Assembly: GCA_951812925.1 (NCBI GenBank)
Contig: OX638368.1
Coordinates: 161,868,492-161,932,491 of the forward strand
Direction of reading: 5' to 3'
From: Calliopum simillimum
Taxonomy: Eukaryota; Arthropoda; Insecta; Diptera; Lauxaniidae
Length of the DNA stretch: 64,000 nt
Shown here: in pieces, positions 47,818 through 58,740 of the stretch
Position numbering within the stretch: position 1 is the first letter of the stretch
Layout of the letters: every line of letters starts with the position of its first letter
Notes under the pieces: model-generated
Databases searched by the model: none
Told to the model about the DNA's origin: nothing
Seen by the model: the letters and a program-made list of their open reading frames with translations, nothing else
Made by a program: the position numbers and the translations under genes

Positions 47818-50150
47818 CAAAAAATATCGGAAAACATCCAAAATATCGAAAAGATCTCAAAAGTATCGACAAACATCAGTAAAAGTCCAAAAATATCGAG
47901 CAACATCCAAAATATCGGTAAAAGTCCAAAAGCATCGAGAAACATCCAAAATATCAGTAAAAGTTCAAAAGTATCGAGAAACATCCAAAATATCGATAAA
48001 AGTCCAAAAGTATCGAGAAACATCGAAAAAATCGGTATAAGTCCAATAGTATCGAGAAACAACCAAAATATCGATAAAAGTCCAACAGTATCGAGAAACA
48101 TAAAAAAAAACGATAAAAGTTCAAAAGTATCGAAAAACATCCAAAATATCGATAAAAGTGCAAGAGTATAGAGAAACATTCAAAACATCGATAAAAGTTT
48201 AAAAGTATCGAGAAACATCCAAAATATTGGTAAAAGTCCAAAAGTATCGAGAAACATCTAATATATCGGTATAAGTCCAATAGTATCGAGAAACATCCAA
48301 AATATCGGTAAAAGTCCAAAAGTATTGAGAAACATCCAAAATATCGATAAAAATCCAAAAGTATCGAGAAACATCTAAAATATCGGTAAAAGTCCAAAAG
48401 TATCGGAAAACATCCAAAATATTGGTAAAAGTCCAAAAGCATCGAGAAACATCCAAAATATCAGTAAAAGTCCAAAAGTGTCGAGAAACATAAAAAAAAA
48501 CGATAAAAGTTCAAAAGTATCGAAAAACATCCAAAATATCGATAAAAGTGCATGAGTATAGAGAAACATCCAAAACATCGATAAAAGTCTAAAAATATCG
48601 AGAAACATCCAAAATATTGGTAAAAGTCCAAAAGTATCGAGAAACATCCATAATATCGGTAAAAGTCCAAAAGTATCGAGAAACATCCAAAATATCGATA
48701 AAAGCCCCAAAGTATCGAAAAATATCGGTAAAAGTACAAAAGTATCAAAAATCATCCAAAATATCGGTGAAAGTGCAGAAGTATCGAGAAACATCTAAAA
48801 TATCGATAAAAGTCCAAAAGTATCGAAAAACATTCAGAATATCGCTAAAACTTCAAAAGCATCGAGATACATCCAAAATAGCGAGTAGTATCGAGAAACA
48901 TCCAAAATATTGATAAAAGTCCAAAAGAAACAAAAAACATCCAAAATATCGATAAAAATCCAAAAGTATCGAGAAGCATCTAAAATATCGGTAAAAGTGC
49001 ATGAGTATAGAGAAACATCTAAAATATCGATAAAAGTCCAAAAGTATCGCGAAACATCCAAAATATCGGTATAAGTCCAATAGTATCGAGAAACAACCAA
49101 AATATCGATAAAAGTCCAAAAGTGTCGAGAAACATAAAAAAAACGATAAAAGTTCAAAAGTATCGAAAAACATCCAAAATATCGATAAAAGTGCATGAGT
49201 ATAGAGAAACATCCAAAACATCGATAAAAGTCTAAAAGTATCGAGAAACATCCAAAATATTGGTAAAAGTCCAAAAGTATCGAAAAACATCCATAATATC
49301 GGTAAAAGTCCAAAAATATCGAGAAACATCCAAAATATCGATAAAAGCCCCAAAGTATCGAAAAATATCCAAAATATCGGTAAAAGTACAAAAGTATCAA
49401 AAATCATCCAAAATATCGGTGAAAGTCCAGAAGTATCGAGAAACATCCAAAATATCGATAAAAGTCCAAAAGTATCGAAAAACATTCAGAATATCGCTAA
49501 AACTTCAAAAGCATCGAGATACATCCAAAATAGCGAGTAGTATCGAGAAACATCCAAAATATTGATAAAAGTCCAAAAGAAACAAAAAACATCCAAAATA
49601 TCGATAAAAATCCAAAAGTATCGAGAAGCATCTAAAATATCGGTAAAAGTCCAAAAGAATCGAAAAACATCCAAAATATCGGTGAAAGTCCAAAAGCATC
49701 GAGAAACATCCAAAATATCGGTTAAAGTCCAAAAGTATCGAGAAACATCCAAAATATCGATAAAAGTCCAAAAGTATCGAGAAACATCCAAAATATCGGT
49801 ATAAGTCCAAAAGTACCGAAAAACATCCAAAATATCGATAAAAGTCCAAAAGTATCGAGAAACATTCAAAATATCGGTAAAAGTCCAAAAGTATCGAGAA
49901 ACATCCAAGATATCGGTAAAAGTCCAGAAGTATCGAAAAACATCCAAAATATCGGTAAAAGTCCAAAAGCATCGAGAAACATCCAAAATATTGGTAAAAG
50001 TCCAGAAGTATCGAGAAACATCCAAAATATCGATAAAAGTCCAAAAGTATCGAAAAACATCCAACATATCGATAAAAGTTTAGAAGTATCGAGAAACATC
50101 CAAAATATCGATAAAAGTCCAAAAGTATCGAAAAACATCCAAAATATCGG
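47818..50150. repeat. Minisatellite, ~60 copies of a 39-bp dimeric unit
   Basis: The unit is two related halves: TATCGAGAAACATCCAAAA (19) and TATCGATAAAAGTCCAAAAG (20). Units vary mainly at GATA/GGTA and at the a/g after TATCGA. Because 39 is divisible by three, long open readings appear on both strands; they are artefacts of the period. Variant blocks (for example acataaaaaaaaacgataaa and gtgcatgagtatagagaaac) recur near 48100, 48490 and 49130, showing duplication of multi-unit segments. By eye about 19 perfect TATCGATA octamers are present. Confidence 0.96.
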
Positions 50151-50549
50151 TGCAGGACGTCGACAGAGCACAACGCAACAGGTTTCGCGCAAGCAAGGGA
50201 AAAACAACAACAAAATTTCTCTCACTCCACTGTCTCATTCACTTTCTTAACAACAGCATAACACTGTGGGTGCTGGTGCTGTTGTTGTTGTAATTATATG
50301 GGAAACTTTGATCCTGTTTTTGAATGCCTCAATGGCAACTTATGAGGATAATTTTTGGATTTGTGGATTCTACACCACAGTACATATCATATAAAAAAAA
50401 AATATCTAAAATCGGTTAAATGGTTAGCTCGCAAAAGGGAGACAAAAAAACCTGTTCACGTATTTATATATAGAATTAATTAATATTTAAACCATAAATT
50501 ATCTAATGTAACATAGAAATGTAAAAAAAAACTACTTATACCTATGCAT
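50151..50549. other. Non-repeated spacer between minisatellite and fold-back element
   Basis: It starts with a GC-richer tract (gcaggacgtcgacagagcac). No gene seen. It ends with CTATGCAT at 50542-50549, the left target duplication of the next element. Confidence 0.5.
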
Positions 50550-52419
50550 TAGAGTGGTCCAAAATCCGAAAGTGTTAAAAAGTCAAGGTGCGCGCGACTT
50601 TTCTGAATCCTTGGATCCTGCTGATTACAAAAAGTGCTTTGGAACCAACAAAAAATTTCGTTTAGATATTCCGCAACGAGCTTGAAGGTACTCTTTTGGG
50701 AATTTTTGAGTTTTTGAGTTCTCTTTTTAATTTAAACACAATATCTTTTGAATCAGATAAAGTATTTGCAAAACTTAAATTGCATTTTGTTAGGAATATT
50801 TTAAGCCATGTTTTGCGTTAATAATAATTAATCTACTTTTTGCCAATTTTTTTTAGCAGCACTTTAAACTTAAAAATTTGTTAATTTTTTGAGGTGTTTG
50901 AAAGTAACAACCGATTTTTTTCTTATTTTGCTCTAGCAAATTTTTTTAAACATTTTTATATTTTTATGCAATAATTTGTCTTTAAAATAATTTCAACAAC
51001 TAAGCTATTAGTAACACTTTTACTCACTAAAAACTATTAAGTATAATTAAATTAGACTCAAAAAAAAATTCATTTTAGTGTTTTCAAGGCATTGAAATAA
51101 GATATCTTAATAGGATGACGTAAGGTACCACTTTTTTTTTAATAAAATCATTAGCTCCCAATCTTCTGAGTAAAACAACAATCTTTGCAATATCGAAATT
51201 TTTGCACTTCATGTTATTTTTGGCAAAATAGGTTAACAGATAGTTTTCATAGATCTTCTAAAAAACTAAAAAAAAATTTAGTCAAAAATAAACTAAAATA
51301 GCCATTTTCGATGTATTTGTTACTGTTGATTCCGAATTCGGTCTCAAAATCGCTCTATCTTGTACGGTTCAGGAGATATTCAAACATAAAAGTAAAAAAA
51401 ACAGCGTTTTTGCTCTTTTTAAAGTGATATTACAAGTCAAGGTTACTTTCAGCCACAAAAAATGGTATAGTGGTTAAAAGTGCCAGTTTGTTTCTTTAAA
51501 ATCGAATTTAAATCATACCGATAACTTTTTTATTCTCGGAGTTATCCTAACTGAAAAAGTTGAAAAAGTGCAAAAAAAACGTTTTTTTATTATTTCTGCT
51601 TATGATATTTCAGAGGAACAAAGAGATATCGATTTTATTTAAATTGGGTTTTCAAGAAAAATGCCGTCACTCTTATTTTCAATACCAAGCTGAAAGTTAC
51701 CATGTCGTTATATAACAGCTTCAAAATGATCAAAAACGGTGTTTTTTGCATTTTTAGGTTAGGATATCTCTAAAATCGTACAAGATACACCAATTCTGAG
51801 ACCGGATTTAGAATTTTCATGAACAAATACATCACAAATGACTATTGTTGTTTCTGTTTCACCATGAAAATTTTAAGCTCAAAGTTTTTTTTTTGCCAAA
51901 TTTGATTAAACTTTACGGTTTTTAGCAAGTAAAGAGAAGCTGGTGGCTTAGTTGTTGGAGTCAGTTGATAGATAAATTAATGCATAAAAAAATAAAAGCA
52001 TAAAAAAAATTCGCTAGAGCAAAATAAGAAAAAAATCGGTTCTTAAAAGTGCAAATACCTCAAAAAATTAACAAATTTTGAAGTTTAAAGTGCTGCTAAA
52101 AAAAAATTGGGAAAGATAACGTTAATTATTATTAATGCAAAAAATGGTCCAAAATATTCTTAACAAAATGCAATTTAATTTTTGCAAATGCCTTATCTGA
52201 TTCAAAAGATATAGCGTTTAAATTAAAATAAGTACTCAAAAACTCAAAAATTCCTAAAAAAGTACCTCCAAGCTCGTTGCGGAATATCTAAACGCAATTT
52301 TTTTTTTTTGGTTCCAAAGCACTTTTTGTAATCAGCAGGATCCAAGGATTCAGAAAAGTCGCGCGCACCTTGACTTTTTAACACTTTTGGTTTTTCCATA
52401 CAAAATTTGGACCACTCTA
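50550..52419. mobile_element. Fold-back element with 8-bp target duplication (TAGAGTGGTCC)
   Basis: The ends TAGAGTGGTCCAAA and GGACCACTCTA are inverted copies. CTATGCAT directly flanks both sides (50542-50549 and 52420-52427). The arms of about 900 bp meet near 51560 and include aagtcaaggtgcgcgcgact and gcagcactttaaacttaaaa. No transposase. A TAG-G type TIR plus an 8-bp duplication fits hAT-like non-autonomous elements; P-type fold-backs are the alternative. Confidence 0.92.
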
Positions 52420-52429
52420 CTATGCATAC

Positions 52430-53143
52430 ATGTAAATAGTTTTCTTTCTTTCGTTTTAGTTTCTTCTCAAACTTTTTAATTTTGTCATGTTTTGTACAAT
52501 ATATCGATTATAGGATTGTATATCGCGCCAATCGGAACACGTGTTTAAGTGTTCATTGTCAGCCAATTTAAAGCAAAATCAAGTTCAGTGTTTTCATAAG
52601 AAAACTGTAGAAAATCGGATAATGATATTTACAGCACAATTTGTACATTCTTCTGACTAGAGGATTTTAAATTAAGTAATTGAATAAATACACAGAGCAA
52701 AAAATGACCCCTAAAAACAAGAAGATTGTCGTATTAACCTATTTTACTATGAATTCCTATTAAAAATAGAAAACAATACGAATTTACCATAGGGAAATCT
52801 CTATGAGTTTACTTAGAAAATCTTCTTAAAATTTCAAAAAGATTTTCGCATCATTTCTATATGGAATATAACATAGAATGATGTAAGTAACGTGAAAAAC
52901 TTATTATTTTCTAGTTTTAAGGAGAAAATCGACTAAAATACTAAATGTTTTTGATTTGACAGAACTTTATGAATATTTATTTTGCATGGAGAGGCATTTA
53001 AAAAAAGACATTTTAATTTGTTATATTAATCATCTTTACCATCAATTTATTCTTACAGAATGAAATGAGGTCCGCAGTCATCGAAAAAGCTCCAATTGGA
53101 CATTAAAAAGACCCGTATGGAAAGCCTGGTAGCCGAATTATAC
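52430..53143. other. Intergenic DNA; short aagattttc-type repeats only
   Basis: AT-rich. Small inverted pieces around 52830-52900 resemble the interior of the next element. No gene. Confidence 0.45.
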
Positions 53144-53486
53144 CCACATAAAATAGAACAGAAGTAAGAAGATTTCTCTATGGTTTTCATCCAAAAAGAA
53201 AGTCATATCGAAATCTTAATATCTTAAAATAACCTGTTCTATGAAAATTTTATAAAAAGATTTCTCATAAAATTAAGATGATTTTCACATAATTTTCGAT
53301 GGACCGAAAACATCGTTTCAAGAAGAAATCGCATTGAAAACGATGAAATTTCTTCATAATTTTACAAGGTTTTCATACAAATGGCAACAGAAATTTTAAG
53401 AAGATTTGCTTTATGGTTTTGATGTGACTTTCTTTTTGAATGAAAACCATAGAGATTTCTTCTTACTTTTGTTCTATTTTATGTGG
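53144..53486. mobile_element. MITE with ~65-bp TIRs (CCACATAAAATAGAACA)
   Basis: Left arm CCACATAAAATAGAACAGAA through ggttttcatccaaaaagaaa. Right arm is its inverse, ending TGTTCTATTTTATGTGG with one change. About 343 bp, interior with repeated aagaagattt. Non-coding. Confidence 0.88.
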
Positions 53487-53840
53487 TCGATTTGGCTCTG
53501 TGTCATACATATTTTCCAACCAAGGAGTTTACAACCTCCCTTTTATTTTTTTTTAATCATTTAATAAAAAATTGCATTCGAAAAGGCGTAGGATAAGGCT
53601 GATTGTGTTTCAAAGGGCTATTCGTGTTATCCATGGATCCTTTTTTCAAACAGAAATAACTGGCAATATTCTCATAATTTTAATAGTGAACCTACCTTTA
53701 CCCCCAATTGTTGATGATAAGATTAAAAATGTTTATAACAAAGTCTGCGAAGAATTAAGAAAGTAGATTTATAAAAATAACATCGATAAGCCTGGATAAA
53801 ATAAATCATTAAAAAGGCTATGATATAAAAAAAGGTAGCA

Positions 53841-53931
53841 GGAAGGAAAAACTGTCTAAGTCGACTGAAGCATATGTTTGTAATAAGCTCAAAACAATTT
53901 TACTTAAGTCGACCTATAGTTTTTCCTTCCA
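53841..53931. repeat. Short inverted repeat (GGAAGGAAAAACTGTCTAAG)
   Basis: About 24-bp arms, ggaaggaaaaactgtctaag tcgac and gtcgacctatagtttttcc ttcc, around about 40 bp. Hairpin or minimal MITE. Confidence 0.7.
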
Positions 53932-54690
53932 ACCACAGATATACATATTCACAATTGCAAATATTTAATTCCATATGGTACGTCATGGATGAAACAACAG
54001 CTGTATGAGAAAACTTACACTACGAAAATCTATGTACAAATATTTAATGGTATGATTGCAAGTAAGTGCCTACCACACAACACTGCTGGGCCTACATTTA
54101 AAAACATTCATATTACTTGTAAATATGTACATACATATGAATCTTTGAACTGCTTGCATTCGGAATTCAACGCAGAAAACAAGATTTTGCCGCTGTCAAT
54201 GCACCGTTAACGTAAATGATATTGGACTGGTTGAACTTGATATTGAAACAAGTTCGCATTCAAAGCCTTGCAAAGATCTGCCACAGATCGCAGCTACCTA
54301 GTGTTATGTGCGGTTGGTAGGCTGTTGGCCAGAACGTTCGTAACATCTTTCTCTTTTCTTTCAGTTTTTGCTTTGTCAAAACCTGTTCTAAAGTGATGGC
54401 CTAAGTAATGTGTAGTTATTTTTGTTATTATATTTTCTTTTTTTTTATTGTTTTAAACAGAAGGCTGACTGAAATTCTAAGAATGTACTTGTAAAAAGTG
54501 GTGGGTATACATTTATATAATCTATTGGATTTTTATTTCGGAAAACTGGATTAAACGAAATAAAGCCATATAAGTCCATTTTTGTAAGTTGGTTAGCTCT
54601 GTCCAACTAGGTTGACTGCACTGGTTTTTATCGACAATTGAAAGCTAAGTGAGATTAGCTCGTGTATCGCATCGTATAAATAGTTTGCTA
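53932..54690. other. Intergenic DNA; nothing recognised
   Basis: AT-rich with no gene or repeat recognised. Confidence 0.5.
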
Positions 54691-55538
54691 AGGGGCTGTT
54701 CATAAATTACGTCACACTTTAAGGGGAGTGGGGGGTTCACAAATTTGTGACAATGTGTGACAGTGGGGGTCTTGGAAAGTGTGATGCCACACAATTCAAA
54801 TCGAAAAAATTTCGAAATTGTCAAGAATATTTTGTTGACAAAAAAGATTGAGACAAAATAGTTGACGTGTCGAAAATAGAATGTGTAAGTAAACCTAAAA
54901 TTAAAAAAAAAAAAACTAGTAAGGGTTGGCCTGGCCAAACATTAAATACCATACACTGCAGTAGTTTGAAAATTTTGATTGTATGGAATTTACCAAATGC
55001 TCTTGTCCGAGTTTGCCTAGTTTTTTCTCAGAGCTTGCGCTTGCAGTTCGTAATATTTATGTGTATTTTTGTTGCATTGTCGTGAAAAAAACTCCTAAAG
55101 TTGAATTTTGAATATATTTTTTGTATGAGCGGTAGGCGTGTCCGTTGACCGATTTTGCTCATTTTCAATTCCACGAGCTAACTTTGATGACGGAGGCAGT
55201 GTACTAAATTTCATTGAATTATCTTGCTCAGTTTTCCTAAAAAATGTATTTCCACACACAGCCAGCCACCCAGACGCACATAGCTATATCGACTCAGGAG
55301 GTGACGCTGATCAAGAGTATATATACTTTTTTATATCTGCCACGCCTTTTTCTCTGCGTTACAAACGGAAGGACAAAGTGAATATACCCTGGGTGTAGGG
55401 CATAAAAAAAAAATTCAATTAATTTTAGGTATAAAAGGTTAGAGTGTGATGTCACAAATAGGGGGGGTTAATGAAAATGTGACAGAGTGCGACATGGGGG
55501 AGGTGGGGGTCCGTGAAAGTCATTTATGATCAGCCCCT
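54691..55538. mobile_element. TIR element AGGGGCTGTTCATAAATTAC, ~850 bp
   Basis: Left end AGGGGCTGTTCATAAATTAC then GTCACACTTTAAGGGGAGTG. Right end, inverted, is ATTTATGATCAGCCCCT. Next to both ends are G-rich subterminal tracts (ggggagtggggggtt, gggggaggtgggggtcc). The interior holds a different interspersed repeat (about 54926-55400). No transposase frame. Confidence 0.82.
54926..55400 (+). repeat. Dipteran interspersed repeat inside the GGGGCTGT element
   Basis: Phrases in order: ggcctggccaaacattaaat, gtaggcgtgtccgttgaccg, acgctgatcaagagtatata, atctgccacgcctttttctc and a final aatataccctgggtg. A related partial copy lies at 24779-24960. Short frames across it are not genes. Confidence 0.55.
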
Positions 55539-56409
55539 AATTGTATATAAGTACGTTTCAAAAGAAACAGCTTCAAGCATAGAATGAGAGTCAGGCTTTT
55601 TTAGTCAATTATTTTTCAGTTAAAATACACTATTTATAACGTTTCCCCGACGTTTCGCCAATTGGATTTCAGCTATAAAAAACTATAAATTGAAGAATTT
55701 ATATACATTAATACCCAAGACAAAAACTTGTCTTTAAATTATACATCAATAGAAAGGTATTTGTGTGTAGATGTGCACAAAGTTAAAATTATGTTAATAT
55801 TTTGACTTTAAGACAGGTAAAATCAAATACAAATTTTTCAATATTAACAACAACAAAATACACGGACACATAAAACTGAAAAAAGACTAAAACACAATGA
55901 GGAACACAAAAAGCATAGCACTGACTTCATGCTTTTTGTTTTGTTTATATTTCGCTTGAATTATAGCTTTTCTCTTTCGTACCAAATAGAAAAAAAAGTA
56001 CCAAAATTATTTTATACATTTGTGGTCGAATTTTGACCACTGGGCGATTCTAGTACAAAAAAAAATCCCCTGAGGAGGCCCAAATCCAATAGACGAAAAG
56101 TCGGGAAAATGTTATATAAAATTGTGAATATCAACTTCCCCAACTTTGCAAAATCCTTTTAAACCAGTGATCGACACTTCATACCACAATTGTGCACTCT
56201 TAAATCTTTTTTTCTATGTTCCATTTATTTGAGCTCAGACATAAATTCTCTCTCTTAAACTTGCCGGCCACTTTTTCGACGTCTCGTTGCTTTTTCAAGA
56301 TATCTAAGCTTAAAAAATACCTGCGAGAATAGGTTAGATGTTGCCATCATTAACTTAGTCCTCGAAAATGGGCCCATTGTATACCCGACATTAAGAGGCT
56401 TAGCAAAGA
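55539..56409. other. Intergenic DNA; nothing recognised
   Basis: AT-rich with no gene seen. A short phrase at 56140-56165 (aactttgcaaaatcctttta) resembles the interior of the 11959-12457 element. Confidence 0.45.
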
Positions 56410-56640
56410 AAGTGTAAGAGAACCACTTGGACGCACATATCGCTCATGTACTACAAGAACGGCACAGCTCAAAAAACGTAAATTTTGAGTTAATGATGCA
56501 GAATTATTCGTTTTACCATAACTTTTTGAATTGAAAACTTCAAACGTACTTTCTTCAACATCGAGTTTTTTGACTTGTCACGTTCTTATAGTAAATGAGC
56601 GATATATACTTCCATATGGATTCAAGACACACTCCAGATA
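56410..56640. repeat. Inverted repeat around cgctcatgtactac
   Basis: Left atatcgctcatgtactacaa gaacg; right, inverted, cgttcttatagtaaatgagc gatata. The arms extend about 45 bp with mismatches and more weakly beyond. Likely a decayed fold-back element. Confidence 0.6.
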
Positions 56641-57351
56641 GTGAGTCAAGCGATTCAAAATTGAAATGAGCAAGTTCCTTCTACGTCATGAAAGACAGTT
56701 TCTTTCATATCAGGGTGCTTATAACTTCAACAAAGGTCGCCAATGTTTGAGAAACCTAAACGAGATGCATGGATTCTCATAGCACAATGTCCAGTAAAAA
56801 AACCTGCGAGAATATCTATTGATAAAATTTCAAGAACATTTAAGCCTCGTTATCTCGAAAACGAAGCGAGATATCAAAAAATTAATGTTTTATAGAAAAA
56901 ACATCGTCAAATCGAGGTGCCACGGCAATCTAAGTATCCCCTTAGATCCCAACGATAATTTTTGATTACATCTATAAAAAAAAGTAAGAACTTAAGAAAA
57001 TTTGTTTGGAATAAATAGGACAATTATTCGTAAACTGGACACCTGGAAAATGTAATATACTCATGGAAGCATGACCACAAAATTGGTTTTCATAAAACCC
57101 AACGAGAAACAGAAGCGCGTTGAAACGACTTCAGTTGCGTTTCTAGGGAAGCAAGAAGCTGCTTCCAGTGCTGTTCTCACTGCTTATATTTTTTAGCACA
57201 GCATGTCATTGCGGAGTTGCACATCTTCGGAAGCACAAGAAATACGCTTCAAATACGCTTCTTTGGAAGTTTTTCAAAATTTGAAGTTCCATTTCACAAA
57301 ACTTAAATTTTTTCTATAACTTTTGGTAGATTTATTAACTTTGGCTTAATG

Positions 57352-58740
57352 TTACTTGATCGACTGTTGTTTTTTTTTATTTTTTTAACCCAAATAGGGC
57401 TTTGAAAATAAGTCACAACAACAAACTCTGAGCGGATCTACTTTCGGACATATAGCCATCGGAAGATCGGGATATATCTTTTATAAAAATCGGTATAAGT
57501 TGGGAAGTTGGATTTTAAAAATATTGGTGTCATATGAAAGGTCTTTTACCGGGCTATATAATTGTTTCACAAAATTTTTCAATTTGAGTCATAGTTTTCG
57601 AGATATGACAATTTTTCTAAAATTCACCCCATTTTTTTCCCAAAAAAAAGGCATTTTTCCCAAAAAATGTGTTATTAACCTATAATTTTAACAACTAAAT
57701 TAGAAAGCCCATTTTATTTCCTTTCATTTGATATGCAACATGTATCTGAAATTGCATCATTAATAAATTTTTATAGAAAAAAACAAAAATAGACCAAATC
57801 AATTTTCTTGAAATAAGGAACTTTAAACAAAAACAATGCCAGAACAAACAACAAGAACTACAGCAACAACAACTACAACAACAACTACTACTAAGACAAC
57901 TACTACTACAACAACTACTGCTACAACAACAACTACTGCTACAACAACAACAACAACAACCAGCTACTTGTTCAAGCGCATATTTCAAAAAAATTTAAAA
58001 TTTTTAGAAACTGCAAGAGCAACAGCTACTTATTATTTAAAAAAATTTTAAATTTTTATTCAAAATTGCTCCCATATAGATTGATCCGCGGCCGAAGGCC
58101 GCCGCGAAGCCGGTGTTGGATTTTTGGGAGTTTAAAATCCTGAGCTGCGGCCGCAGGCCGCCCACTTACCCCTACTCTTATGTAAAATTACTGTTATTGT
58201 AGTAGTAGTAAAGTTGTTGTTGTCTGTTCTGGCATTGTTGTTGTTAAAAGTTCCTCATTTTAAGAAAATTGATTTGGTCCATTTTGTTTTTTTCTATAAA
58301 AATTAATAAATGATGCAATTTCAGATACATGTCGTATATCAAATGAAAGGAAATAAATTAGGCTTCTTAATTAAGTTATTAAAATTATAGGTTAATAACA
58401 CATTTTTAGGGAAAAATGACGGTTTTTTGCGAAAAAAATGGGGTTAATTTTTGAAAAATTGTCATACCTCGAAAACTATCACTCAAATTGAAAAACTTCG
58501 TGTGTCAATTATATAGCCCTGTAAAATACCTTTCATATGACACCAATATTTTTAAAATCCATCTAGGGGTTCCCAACTTATACTGATTTTTATAAAAGAT
58601 ATATCCCGATCTTCCGATGGCTATATCTCCGAAAGTAGATCCGCTCAGAGGTTGTTGTGGTTGTTGTTGTAATTAATTCCCAGAGCCCTATTTGGGCAAA
58701 AAAAAATAAAAAAAAAAAACAATAACAGTCGATCAAGTAA
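57352..58740. mobile_element. Fold-back element with GC-rich core, copy 2
   Basis: TIRs TTACTTGATCGACTGTT and AACAGTCGATCAAGTAA. Arms share ctactttcgga, ggaagatcgggatatatctt and gttgggaa with copy 1 (27319-28447). The core (about 58082-58175) is the reverse complement of copy 1's core. It holds two perfect hairpins, GCGGCC-GAA-GGCCGC and GCGGCC-GCA-GGCCGC. The left arm carries an expanded ACA/ACT triplet tract (57840-57962). No transposase. Confidence 0.92.
57840..57962. repeat. ACA/ACT trinucleotide microsatellite
   Basis: About 120 bp of acaaca, actact and gctaca triplets inside the left arm of the fold-back. Readings rich in Thr (plus) and Cys/Ser (minus) come only from the triplet period. 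Confidence 0.9.

Noticed and set aside
47818..50150. CRISPR array
   Set aside because: No spacers: the sequence between repeats is itself repeated. The context is eukaryotic.
47812..50225. Many overlapping 80-220-codon open frames on both strands
   Set aside because: They are produced by a 39-bp (13-codon) repeat period; the peptides are low-complexity repeats in several frames at once, with no start or splice context.
57695..58051. Cys/Ser-rich and Thr-rich frames
   Set aside because: Translation of an ACA/ACT triplet repeat within a fold-back arm.
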